This document shows positions 35,634 through 43,374 of a DNA stretch of 64,000 bases, one piece after another. Position numbers and translations under genes: made by a program. The DNA comes from Croceivirga sp. (lineage in GTDB: Bacteria > Bacteroidota > Bacteroidia > Flavobacteriales > Flavobacteriaceae). Each line of letters starts with the position of its first letter. Position 1 is the first letter of the stretch. The stretch is taken from assembly GCA_028284665.1 (NCBI GenBank), contig JANQRG010000033.1, positions 124,001 to 188,000 on the forward strand, in the 5' to 3' direction. Below the pieces are notes generated by a model. That model worked only from the letters and a program-made list of their open reading frames with translations, was not told where the DNA came from and made no database searches.

Positions 35634-36707
35634 TCACAGTTCGCTCAATCCAAATTCCGCCAGGATAACCTCCCATTCCTGACTTTCCGTAATTTCAAGA
35701 ATACGTTGTGAGATGGCTTGTTCTAGTTCCACTTTATCTTTTTTGATACCAAAGGCATAGAATTGTACGTCAAATTTTAAGGGAAGTATTTCTAATTTAT
35801 TGAATTCCTCATCTTTACGAATCCGATATTGAAGAATTGGTTCATCATATATAAAAGCATCGATTTGGTGTTTTCGCAAGTCTTTTAATGCCGGAGTTAC
35901 CCCTTCAAATTCCTTGATATCCTTAAAGAAATGTGCTTTGAGATAATCGTTTGCCTCGGAACTTTTAACCGTCCCTACTTTTTTCTCCTTGAATGCACCA
36001 AAACTGTCATTTGCGTTTGCCAACTGATTTACGGTAAGGCTGGAAGCAATACTTGCTGTTAGCCCGGAGACAAACAATAGACCACTTAACATTAAACCCA
36101 TTGCGGCGATCTTCCCCCCTCTTGTCTTTGGAGATTTGTCGCCATAACCTACCGTTGTAAGGGTAACAGCGGACCACCACAGCCCATCCCAAACGCCCTT
36201 ATGGTTTTTCCTGAATTCCGGATTTCCGCGTCGTTCAAATAACCATGCCAGGGTTCCAAAAAACAATAAGATCACTATAAGGATAAGAAAACCACGCAAA
36301 AAGTTCAATCTAAAAAATGATGCGACAAACTCCTTGATTTTCTGCAAGGACGACTTCTGAGCCACTGCAATAGTAGAATGCGAAGCAAAAAAGGAATGCG
36401 TAAACTCCATTTCGCGACTCCGATTACCCGTTATGGTCAATGGATTAATGCTCACATCAATATGCCCTGTTTTTAGGGAATCCAACATCGCACCGAAATT
36501 CAGTTCAACTAACTGATATTCCAAATTCAAATCCTCGGCAACCCGTTCCCATAACCAAACGTTAATTCCTTCCAATAGCCCGTTCTCCTGGATAATGAAC
36601 GGTGGTGCAGGCGTATAGCCTACGATCAGGGTGTCTTTTGGTAACTGCCCGAAAAGGAATTGCGTAGCCAGAAGAAAGAATAACAGAACTTGTTTCACGG
36701 TGTTCAC
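35634..36707 (-). CDS. GluR0-like ligand-gated potassium channel (periplasmic-binding-protein/ion-channel fusion)
   Basis: The 357-residue protein has a signal peptide (VLLFFLLATQFLFGQ), then lobe 1 of a family 3 solute-binding domain (residues ~25-125, GYTPAPPFIIQENGLLEGI). A helix M1 (~136-157), a pore loop WSAVTLTTVGYGD (TVGYGD, residues 185-190) and M2 (~199-220) follow. The binding lobe then resumes (GTVKSSEANDYLKAHFF...). Splitting the binding domain around the pore is the GluR0 arrangement. The K+-type filter predicts potassium selectivity; the ligand is probably an amino acid. The start is GTG at 36707 or 36698. Confidence 0.88.
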   Translation of the reverse strand: MNTVKQVLLFFLLATQFLFGQLPKDTLIVGYTPAPPFIIQENGLLEGINVWLWERVAEDLNLEYQLVELNFGAMLDSLKTGHIDVSINPLTITGNRSREMEFTHSFFASHSTIAVAQKSSLQKIKEFVASFFRLNFLRGFLILIVILLFFGTLAWLFERRGNPEFRKNHKGVWDGLWWSAVTLTTVGYGDKSPKTRGGKIAAMGLMLSGLLFVSGLTASIASSLTVNQLANANDSFGAFKEKKVGTVKSSEANDYLKAHFFKDIKEFEGVTPALKDLRKHQIDAFIYDEPILQYRIRKDEEFNKLEILPLKFDVQFYAFGIKKDKVELEQAISQRILEITESQEWEVILAEFGLSEL

Positions 36708-36769
36708 TCACGAAATTTTTTAAATATAGTTAAACTCCTGTAATGATTTCGCCACTATGACAACTATCA

Positions 36770-36800
36770 TTGTGAGCAATTAAAGCACATCCTAGCTTTG
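36770..36800 (+). promoter_or_regulatory. Promoter with -33 TTG and -7 TAGCTTTG
   Basis: TTG (36770-36772) is separated by 20 bp from the exact TAnnTTTG at 36793-36800, 23 bp before the ATG at 36824. The spacing matches Bacteroidota promoters. Confidence 0.6.
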
Positions 36801-36823
36801 CAATAAATTATAAATAATAGCGT

Positions 36824-37267
36824 ATGGGACGTACACTTAAATCGCTTGCAGTACTTGCCTTTTTGGTCTGCTGTACGGCGTATGCTCAGAAGGGCATTGG
36901 AACACCCGAGGGCACTACACAAAACCCAATTCCAATTGATTTGGTGGAATTCACAGGCGTAGCGCAACACGTGGAAGAAGGGCCATGCCCGTACGTTCTC
37001 GGAAAATCGATGTTAGGGATGCATCTCACCCTGGTTACCGCCGAAGAACAAGAGATAGAGGTGCATTTGGGTCCGGTTTGGGCGGTTTCTATTTGGACAG
37101 AAGGCATTGAAGGCCAGACGGTAAAATTAGTTGCTTTTCGGACTCAGAAATTACCTGAAGATCACTTTATCGCGAAAGAATTGGAATGGGACGGTCAAAA
37201 AGCGGTATTCCGTGATGGATACCTCAAACCGTTCTGGGCAAATCGACATGAACGAGAAATTTGGTAG
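36824..37267 (+). CDS. Secreted protein of unknown function, OB-fold-like
   Basis: This 147-residue protein has a signal peptide (LAVLAFLVCCTAYAQ). The mature chain is a compact beta-rich domain (IDLVEFTGVAQHVEEG; GMHLTLVTAEEQEIEVHLGPVWAV; GQTVKLVAFRTQKLPEDHFIAKELEW). This pattern is reminiscent of OB-fold redox-associated periplasmic proteins, but the resemblance is weak and no function is claimed. It is alone in its transcription unit and convergent with the LexA-like gene. Confidence 0.72.
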   Translation: MGRTLKSLAVLAFLVCCTAYAQKGIGTPEGTTQNPIPIDLVEFTGVAQHVEEGPCPYVLGKSMLGMHLTLVTAEEQEIEVHLGPVWAVSIWTEGIEGQTVKLVAFRTQKLPEDHFIAKELEWDGQKAVFRDGYLKPFWANRHEREIW

Positions 37268-37283
37268 TATACTATAACCTGAT

Positions 37284-37324
37284 GAAGGGCGGAGCAATGC
37301 CTATGAATTAGCTATCCGCCCTTC
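37284..37324 (-). terminator. Inverted repeat across the stop codon of the LexA-like gene
   Basis: GAAGGGCGGA (37284-37293) and TCCGCCCTTC (37315-37324) are perfect 10-bp complements with a 21-base loop. The loop includes the minus-strand stop at 37301. There is no T-run, so termination is only possible, not shown. Confidence 0.4.
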
Positions 37325-38068
37325 CACTTTTTGTTTCAACTCCTCCATAGATTCCTGCAACTGACGAAGTAATCCTTTCTCTGTGGTAGCCTCCACCCCA
37401 AAGGTCAGCTTGCTACTCACCTCCCAAATCTCTTGAATTTGAAACGGTTTAATATGATAAGGAGGATAATTTTCATTGAGAGAGATCAGTGTAATATTAT
37501 TGGAATTGGGGGGGCGTTCTATTTTTTTTACCAATACGGCGTCCTGAAGCACCACCACATACATTTTATTGGGGCTTACATGATCAATGTGCTCAATAGC
37601 GCGCGCCATTACCCAATCTCCGGGGCGTAAATTGGGGAGCATACTATCCCCTTCCACCTGGAAACCCCGATAGGTAGCATTTCGAAACTCGGGAATGGGC
37701 AAGTCAAAGGCCGGTAATTGCCTGTACCAGCTGGTATCCGCTATGTTCTGGGGATATCCCGCTGCAGCTTTGGCATTCACCAATACCATATTCTCATTAT
37801 CCGAATGATCTACTGTCACCACTTTGGGAATTACACTGGTTTTAGCGGTATCTAAGTGCTTTTCCTCACTTTCGCCGAACAACCACAACGGGTTGATGTT
37901 GAACTGCCGCAGCAATTCGGCTACCACTCTACCCGATAATTTGGTTCGGCCTCGTTCAATATCAGCGGTAGTATTGGACACCCCAAGTAATTTGGCAAAC
38001 TCTGCCTGGGTATATCCCAATTCCCGTCGAATCGCTGTAAATCGTTTTAAGGTTACTTCATTTTCCAT
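37301..38068 (-). CDS. LexA-like XRE-S24 transcriptional repressor
   Basis: The 255-residue protein has an N-terminal Cro/CI HTH (RRELGYTQAEFAKLLGVSNTTADIERGRTKLSG). The C-terminal S24 peptidase domain carries Ser142 in VEGDSMLPNLRPGDW and Lys181 in DAVLVKKIER, with an Ala103-Gly104 cleavage site in NAKAAAGYPQ. This is the self-cleaving layout of LexA, UmuD and CI. It is divergent from a DNA-repair gene set, and three inverted repeats lie between them, one inside its own promoter. Damage-induced self-cleavage and autoregulation are inferred. The HTH is XRE-type rather than LexA's winged helix. Confidence 0.87.
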   Translation of the reverse strand: MENEVTLKRFTAIRRELGYTQAEFAKLLGVSNTTADIERGRTKLSGRVVAELLRQFNINPLWLFGESEEKHLDTAKTSVIPKVVTVDHSDNENMVLVNAKAAAGYPQNIADTSWYRQLPAFDLPIPEFRNATYRGFQVEGDSMLPNLRPGDWVMARAIEHIDHVSPNKMYVVVLQDAVLVKKIERPPNSNNITLISLNENYPPYHIKPFQIQEIWEVSSKLTFGVEATTEKGLLRQLQESMEELKQKVEGRIANS

Positions 38069-38116
38069 AACAGCTTTCCTTGTCTTTTTAGGCTACTTAA
38101 ACGTCGCTTTACTCCT

Positions 38117-38145
38117 CAAATATAGTAAAATTGGAATATTTCCAA
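38117..38145 (-). promoter_or_regulatory. Promoter of the LexA-like gene
   Basis: On the minus strand, TTG (38145-38143) is followed after 18 bp by the exact -7 element TATATTTG (38124-38117). The spacer is almost entirely occupied by operator 1 (38130-38146), so occupancy would block its own promoter. Confidence 0.65.
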
Positions 38146-38184
38146 TAATTTATTGGAATATTTCCATATTTTGGAATTAATCCA
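38130..38184. promoter_or_regulatory. Three tandem inverted-repeat operators
   Basis: Site 1, 38130-38146, is ATTGGAA-TAT-TTCCAAT (perfect). Site 2, 38152-38168, shares TGGAA-TAT-TTCCA. Site 3, about 38170-38184, is a degenerate TGGAA-TTA-ATCCA. Sites 1 and 2 are 22 bp apart (about two turns) and sites 2 and 3 are 18 bp apart. They sit between the XRE-S24 repressor and the radical SAM gene, the likely position for its operators. Confidence 0.72.
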
Positions 38185-38210
38185 TATTTTTGGAGAAAAA
38201 CCAAATTGCT

Positions 38211-39473
38211 TTGAACTTTGAACGTATAAAAGAAAAGCTAAATATTTTGGCAGACGCGGCGAAATACGATGTTTCCTGTGCCAGTAGTGGCAGTAATCGC
38301 ACCAATACCAACAAAGGATTGGGGAATAGCACAGGTATGGGGATCTGTCATAGTTATACCGAAGACGGACGCTGTGTTTCCTTGTTAAAAGTCCTATTGA
38401 CCAACTATTGTATTTACGACTGTGCGTATTGTGTATCGCGACGTAGTAATGATATTCAACGCGCCGGATTCAAAATTCAGGAGGTGGTAGATCTGACCAT
38501 CAATTTTTACCGACGGAACTATATCGAGGGCTTGTTTTTGAGTTCAGGCATCTTTAAATCCCCAGACCATACTATGGAACGCTTGGTCCGTGTGGCAAAA
38601 AAACTTCGGGAGGAAGAAAACTTTAATGGCTACATCCATTTAAAATCCATTCCGGGATGCAGTGATGAACTGATGTACCAGGCCGGATTGTATGCGGACC
38701 GCCTATCGGTCAACATAGAGATCCCCACCATTTCCGGCCTAAAACTTTTAGCACCTGAAAAGGACCATAAGGATTTTACCAAACCTATGGCTAAAGTGAA
38801 AAATGAAATCGTGCGCTACAAAAATGAACGGAAAATACTCCGGAATACCCCGAAATATGCTCCTGCAGGCCAGAGTACGCAAATGATCGTCGGGGCCTCC
38901 GGGGAAAGCGACAAAGACATTATGTATTCCGCTACCTATTACTACAAAACCTATAGTATGAAGCGGGTCTACTACTCTGGCTATGTGCCCGTTATGAAGG
39001 ATAGCCGCCTTCCCTCCCTAACAGCCAAGGTGCCTATGCTACGAGAAAACAGGCTATATCAAACCGATTGGTTGTTGCGGTTCTATGGTTTTGCGGTAAA
39101 CGAAATATTGAATGACGACCATCCTAATCTGGATGTGGATATTGACCCGAAGTTATCCTGGGCCTTACGGAATCTACAGCATTTCCCGGTAAATGTGAAT
39201 ATGGCAGACAAACGAATGTTAGCCCGGGTACCAGGATTAGGTATGCAATCGGTCAGTAAGATCTTAAGTGCTCGTCGATTTCGGAAACTGAATTGGGACC
39301 ACCTGAAAAAGATCGGTGTGGCCCTCAACCGTGCAAAATACTTCCTGGTATGCGATTCTCGGGATTGGGAACGCCGGGATTTGGAAGCGGAGAAAATTAA
39401 AGGACTGATTTTACAGAATTCAACCGGTAAGTTTCGGAATCAGTACAATCAGCAATTGTCATTGTTTAATTGA
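38211..39473 (+). CDS. Putative DNA modification/repair radical SAM protein (TIGR03916-type)
   Basis: The start is TTG at 38211 (preferred, since the family begins shortly before EKLNILADAAKYDVSC and a -7 element TATTTTTG lies at 38185-38192) or TTG at 38190. It has 420 residues. The radical SAM cluster motif is CIYDCAYC (Cys67, Cys71, Cys74). The C-terminus has a helix-hairpin-helix (LARVPGLGMQSVSKILSARRF), as in DNA repair proteins. The family is known only as a co-occurring partner of TIGR03915 and UDG-domain proteins. Here it heads a unit with TIGR03915 and AlkD genes. Confidence 0.9.
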   Translation: MNFERIKEKLNILADAAKYDVSCASSGSNRTNTNKGLGNSTGMGICHSYTEDGRCVSLLKVLLTNYCIYDCAYCVSRRSNDIQRAGFKIQEVVDLTINFYRRNYIEGLFLSSGIFKSPDHTMERLVRVAKKLREEENFNGYIHLKSIPGCSDELMYQAGLYADRLSVNIEIPTISGLKLLAPEKDHKDFTKPMAKVKNEIVRYKNERKILRNTPKYAPAGQSTQMIVGASGESDKDIMYSATYYYKTYSMKRVYYSGYVPVMKDSRLPSLTAKVPMLRENRLYQTDWLLRFYGFAVNEILNDDHPNLDVDIDPKLSWALRNLQHFPVNVNMADKRMLARVPGLGMQSVSKILSARRFRKLNWDHLKKIGVALNRAKYFLVCDSRDWERRDLEAEKIKGLILQNSTGKFRNQYNQQLSLFN

Positions 39474-39496
39474 GCACAGCAAAAAACGAAAATACT

Positions 39497-39664
39497 ATGG
39501 ATGCATCTATCAAAAAAACAGGCTATTTAGAGCGAAAACGACAGGCCATTCTGGATCTAGGCTATGACTATATCAAATTCAGAAGCAGGACCAGGAAATC
39601 GTTGACCCAATTGAAAAGAATGATCATAAACAACGCCTGTCATTTTGAAAGTGCCAGCGATTAA
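39497..39664 (+). CDS. Small basic protein of unknown function
   Basis: This 55-residue open frame uses an ATG at 39497 (a TTG at 39470 would extend it to overlap the radical SAM stop by 4 bp). It is Lys/Arg-rich (KKTGYLERKRQAILDLGYDYIKFRSRTRKSLTQLKR) and lies between two genes that normally adjoin. It could be a small nucleic-acid-binding partner, but its coding status rests on position and composition only. Confidence 0.5.
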   Translation: MDASIKKTGYLERKRQAILDLGYDYIKFRSRTRKSLTQLKRMIINNACHFESASD

Positions 39665-39693
39665 GGAAGAAAACTACTAAAGCACACAGCATC

Positions 39694-40467
39694 ATGAAAA
39701 ACACCACCACATTAATTTACGACGGAAGCTTTAATGGCTTTCTCACTTCGGTTTACATCGCTTTTGAGGAAAAATTAAACGTAGCAGACATTCAAAAAAA
39801 CAGCCAGGGACAAAATGGGTTGTTTTCGGAAACTCAAACCATTTTTACCAATGTGGAAAAGGCCAAACGCGTATGGAATGGTATCCGTAACAAAAGCTAC
39901 AATACCATCAGTACCATTTATTTTGCCTTCTTAAGCGAAACCGAAGGGATTGAATACATGCTGTATACCTACATCAAAAAATTCATGGCCCATAAGGGAA
40001 AACAGGCCGACTTTTCCGATGACACCATACTCTACATTGCACAATTGGCACGAAAAGTAGGACGTGAAAAGCATCGGATGGAGGCCTTTGTGCGTTTTCA
40101 GTTGACCAAGGACAATATCTATTTTGCCAATATTGAGCCGGACTTTAATGTGCTGCCGTTGATCTCAAAACATTTCCGGAACCGCTATGCGGATCAACAA
40201 TGGTTGATTTATGACGTAAAGCGGCGTTATGGTATCTATTATAATCTGGAAGGGGTGGAAATCGTTTCACTAAACCTGGATGAAATTCACTTTAATCGTA
40301 CCCGGAGAAGTAAGGCATTTACTGATGGCGAATACGATTACCAAACCTTATGGAACAATTACTTCAAAAGTACCCATATTACATCCCGGATAAATCGAAA
40401 ATTGCACACCCAACATATCCCGAAACGGTATTGGAAGTACCTTAGCGAGAAGAAGGAAGCGGTGTAA
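39694..40467 (+). CDS. TIGR03915-family putative DNA repair protein
   Basis: The 257-residue protein begins with the family pattern LIYDGSFNGFLTSVYIAFEE. It includes VEKAKRVWNGI and the C-terminal DYQTLWNNYFKSTHITSRINRKLHTQHIPKRYWKYL. In many bacteria the corresponding protein is fused or adjacent to a uracil-DNA-glycosylase-like domain (TIGR03914); none is visible here. It sits directly behind the radical SAM partner, 29 bp after the small ORF, and 3 bp before alkD. The biochemical role is unknown. Confidence 0.88.
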   Translation: MKNTTTLIYDGSFNGFLTSVYIAFEEKLNVADIQKNSQGQNGLFSETQTIFTNVEKAKRVWNGIRNKSYNTISTIYFAFLSETEGIEYMLYTYIKKFMAHKGKQADFSDDTILYIAQLARKVGREKHRMEAFVRFQLTKDNIYFANIEPDFNVLPLISKHFRNRYADQQWLIYDVKRRYGIYYNLEGVEIVSLNLDEIHFNRTRRSKAFTDGEYDYQTLWNNYFKSTHITSRINRKLHTQHIPKRYWKYLSEKKEAV

Positions 40468-40470
40468 ATT

Positions 40471-41241
40471 ATGGCCTACAAGCAATTAAAACTTTGGTTT
40501 GACGGCGATCTGGCCGTCCTCTTGGCAGATAAGCTTATTGCTGTTGACGTCAACATAGACAAAGATGCTTTTGTGCATATCGCCACTCAGGAGCTTGAGG
40601 ATCTGGAACTGAAAGCCCGTGTGGAACATATCGCCGAAGCCTTATGGCAGCATTTACCTTTTCCCTACGAAGAAACCGTTTCAAAATTGGTGGCGATCCT
40701 TGGACCCGAAAACGAAAAGGAAACCGGGATGTTCAAGGAATACTATTGGGTAATGCCTATCGCCAAGCTGGTGGAAAAGTATGGGTTGGACTGTTTTGAA
40801 CGCTCAATAAACGCCATTTATGAAATCACCAAGCGAAATACCGGGGAATATACCATTCGTCCCTATTTGGAAAAGTATCCCATAAAAACCCTTGAGGTGA
40901 TGCTCCAATGGTCGAGGGACACCAACAAACATGTGCGCCGTTTATCCAGCGAGGGCGTGCGCCCAAGACTGCCCTGGGCATCAAAATTAGACCAATTTAT
41001 TCAGGACCCTTCCCCTATTCTACCGATTTTAGATAACCTCAAGGATGACCCCAGCAAGTATGTCCAAAAATCAGTGGCGAACTGTATCAACGATATTTTA
41101 AAGGACAATTTGGAAATTGGGAAACGACTTATCGAAGACTGGGTGCCTGATGCCACAAAAGAACGGTGGTGGATCATCAAACACGCCTTGCGGAATTTGG
41201 TCAAGGCCGATGATGGGTGGGCAAAAACAATTTTATCTTAA
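40471..41241 (+). CDS. DNA alkylation repair protein, AlkD-like
   Basis: This 256-residue protein is a HEAT-like repeat (ALK) glycosylase. HVRRLSSEGVRPRLPWASKL is the signature of the AlkD/AlkC family, and the helical repeats continue to VPDATKERWWIIKHALRNLVK. Family members excise cationic N3- and N7-alkylpurines without flipping the base. It is the last gene of the repair module, 3 bp behind the TIGR03915 gene, and may take the glycosylase place filled elsewhere by UDG-domain partners. Confidence 0.88.
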   Translation: MAYKQLKLWFDGDLAVLLADKLIAVDVNIDKDAFVHIATQELEDLELKARVEHIAEALWQHLPFPYEETVSKLVAILGPENEKETGMFKEYYWVMPIAKLVEKYGLDCFERSINAIYEITKRNTGEYTIRPYLEKYPIKTLEVMLQWSRDTNKHVRRLSSEGVRPRLPWASKLDQFIQDPSPILPILDNLKDDPSKYVQKSVANCINDILKDNLEIGKRLIEDWVPDATKERWWIIKHALRNLVKADDGWAKTILS

Positions 41242-41301
41242 AGTAAAAAGACACCTGGGTAGTTGTATCGCACTTTTTTAGGCATTAGCTATTTTAGCAT
41301 T

Positions 41302-41309
41302 TATTTTTG
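41302..41309 (+). promoter_or_regulatory. Candidate -7 element TATTTTTG
   Basis: This is an exact TAnnTTTG 7 bp before the TTG start of the LytTR gene at 41317. It implies a nearly leaderless transcript, or that a later start is used. Confidence 0.4.
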
Positions 41310-41316
41310 AGTACCC

Positions 41317-42057
41317 TTGAAGTCGCTAAACCCATCGCTAAAACATCACACTATTATTGCAGCGCTTATTGCTGTATGGTGTTTTCTATTCACTTTTTTT
41401 TCACGGCCCTTTGAACACGGTACCATGGATTTAGCAAAGTGGGTATGGGTCAGTATCGGCTATAGTATAATCGCTTTCTGCACCTATGGCATAGTAAGCC
41501 TTTATCAGAAGTATATTTTTGTGAAAACAGGAAAGTGGGGTATTCTTCTGGAACTAAGTGTTTATGTCATTTTTTATGCCCTCTACACTGTTTTTTCTTT
41601 TGCCTATTATCGCAGTGAAATTATTGAGGGATATTACGGATTCGCGACATACTTCAAAAAGATCATCCTTAATATTATTCTCATTCTCACCCCTTTGCTC
41701 TTTTTTGTTCGGCACTATGCGCTCAAGCTAATGCCCGCAAAAGAAGACTTCCTAACGTTGCGAGGTGAGAACAAAATGGATGTCTTAAAGATCAAAAAAT
41801 CAGACTTAATTTGTATTTCCAATGCCCAAAACTACGTTGAGATCTTCTTTCTGGATAATGGTACCCTAAAATCCAAACTCCTACGAAGTTCCCTGAAAAG
41901 AATGCGATCGGATTTTGACTTCTTACTACAGGTGCATCGATCCCATCTCATCAATCCGTCGCATTTTAAATCGTGGAAGGATGCCAGCACTATTGCGTTG
42001 ACGCAAATGGAACTTCCTGTTTCCAAAAACTACAAACGCCAGCTGTTAGCCCTTTAA
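41317..42057 (+). CDS. LytTR-family membrane transcriptional regulator
   Basis: This 246-residue protein has four hydrophobic segments in the first ~145 residues (IIAALIAVWCFLFTFF; WVWVSIGYSIIAFCTYGIV; LELSVYVIFYALYTVFSFAYY; IILNIILILTPLLFF). A LytTR DNA-binding domain follows (LKIKKSDLICISNAQNYVEIFF...LLRSSLKRM...FLLQVHRSHLINPSHF). Such proteins are membrane-anchored regulators without a phosphoacceptor domain. The signal and targets are unknown; the following serine hydrolase is a candidate. The start is TTG. Confidence 0.88.
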   Translation: MKSLNPSLKHHTIIAALIAVWCFLFTFFSRPFEHGTMDLAKWVWVSIGYSIIAFCTYGIVSLYQKYIFVKTGKWGILLELSVYVIFYALYTVFSFAYYRSEIIEGYYGFATYFKKIILNIILILTPLLFFVRHYALKLMPAKEDFLTLRGENKMDVLKIKKSDLICISNAQNYVEIFFLDNGTLKSKLLRSSLKRMRSDFDFLLQVHRSHLINPSHFKSWKDASTIALTQMELPVSKNYKRQLLAL

Positions 42058-42201
42058 GTTCATACCAAAAACATCGGGTTTTATCCCTGAGGCACACTAA
42101 ATCCCCCTAAAACGATCACCTTCATACCTTCTTTTAAAGATTCGCAGGTGTTCCTGCTTTCCTGATGCATTTTTGGGAGAATTAATCAAACGAACGCAAT
42201 C

Positions 42202-43299
42202 ATGAACACAACCCAATTAAAAAGGGCAATACGCTATTTTGCTCTTAGTCTAGGAGCTATACTGCTTGTAACACTTATCTACACCCTCGTGCCAAGAGTG
42301 AGTAATCCCAGCCCCGATTTTCAAACGGAATTATCCTATGGCGAACCGATCCCGAAAGCAGTGGCAGAAGTTTTGACACCAAAAGAGGAACCGGCCAGGA
42401 CACGAGCTATATTGGTCCTGGAGAACGAAAAAGTAGTCTATGAATACGGGCCTACAGACAAAATAATGAATACCGCCTCCATACGTAAAGCGGTTATGAG
42501 TGTGCTGTATGGGATAGCTGTGCATCAAGGTCATATTGACGTAAACAAGTCATTGGCAGCACTAGGTATTGAGGAGCATATCCCTTTAACGCAACAGGAA
42601 AAAAGTGCCAAGATCCGGGATCTGCTTATGGCAAAATCAGGGATTTATTTGCCTGCACAAGGAGAGCATGATAGCCAAATCACACAACGACCCAAAAGGG
42701 GAAGCCATCTACCGGGAACCTATTTTTTTGCCAACAATTTTGACGCGAATGTGCTGGGTACCATATTGATCCAGGAAACTGGAATGTCCATCGGGACGTT
42801 TATGGAAGAATATCTTGCCAAGCCTTTGGGAATGCAGGATTTTTCAGAGCATAATGTATTGATGGGCGGGCCGTGGTTTTGGCCGAAGAAGGAATCAATG
42901 CACCAGCAATACTACATTTATATGAGTACGCGAGATCTGGCCAGGATTGGTGCCATGATGGCGAATAACGGCCGTTGGGGTGAGCAACAGATCCTACCCG
43001 AAAGCTGGGTAAAGGAAAGTACCCGTTCCTACAGTGACCTCAAAAAGAGCCATATAAATTATACCCTATATGATGGTTTTGGGTATCAGTGGTGGCTTAC
43101 TTCTGAAACCAATTCCATCTGGGCAGATGGGTATGGGGGAAGATTTTTAATTGTTCTTCCCGACAAAAAACTAACCTTGGTTGAACAAAATTTTACCGGA
43201 AACTCTTTACTCTCCACCGGACTTTGGCTTAAAAACAGAAATAGCGATTCCGGCCTGGAAAATTTGATCAAAGCACATAAGATACTCGCTCAAAACTAA
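42202..43299 (+). CDS. Beta-lactamase-fold serine hydrolase
   Basis: This 365-residue protein has an N-terminal membrane segment (YFALSLGAILLVTLIYTLV). The SxxK nucleophile is Ser93 with Lys96 (TASIRKAVMS), as in class C beta-lactamase/6-aminohexanoate-oligomer hydrolase relatives. MSTRDLARIGAMMANNGRW is a common block in the family. It is probably periplasmic and attached to the inner membrane. The substrate is unknown, possibly an ester or peptide; beta-lactam resistance is not implied. Confidence 0.88.
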   Translation: MNTTQLKRAIRYFALSLGAILLVTLIYTLVPRVSNPSPDFQTELSYGEPIPKAVAEVLTPKEEPARTRAILVLENEKVVYEYGPTDKIMNTASIRKAVMSVLYGIAVHQGHIDVNKSLAALGIEEHIPLTQQEKSAKIRDLLMAKSGIYLPAQGEHDSQITQRPKRGSHLPGTYFFANNFDANVLGTILIQETGMSIGTFMEEYLAKPLGMQDFSEHNVLMGGPWFWPKKESMHQQYYIYMSTRDLARIGAMMANNGRWGEQQILPESWVKESTRSYSDLKKSHINYTLYDGFGYQWWLTSETNSIWADGYGGRFLIVLPDKKLTLVEQNFTGNSLLSTGLWLKNRNSDSGLENLIKAHKILAQN

Positions 43300-43374
43300 G
43301 TTTACACCGCGGAATGAGTAGTTGCCTTCTCCCAGGTGAACCGTTGAACCAACAATGGGTTCTTAAAAACTATG

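Noticed and set aside
38185-38192. -7 element TATTTTTG for the radical SAM gene
   Set aside because: The match is exact, but no -33 was found at 17-23 bp and it overlaps the TTG at 38190. It was kept only as support for the start at 38211, not as a feature.
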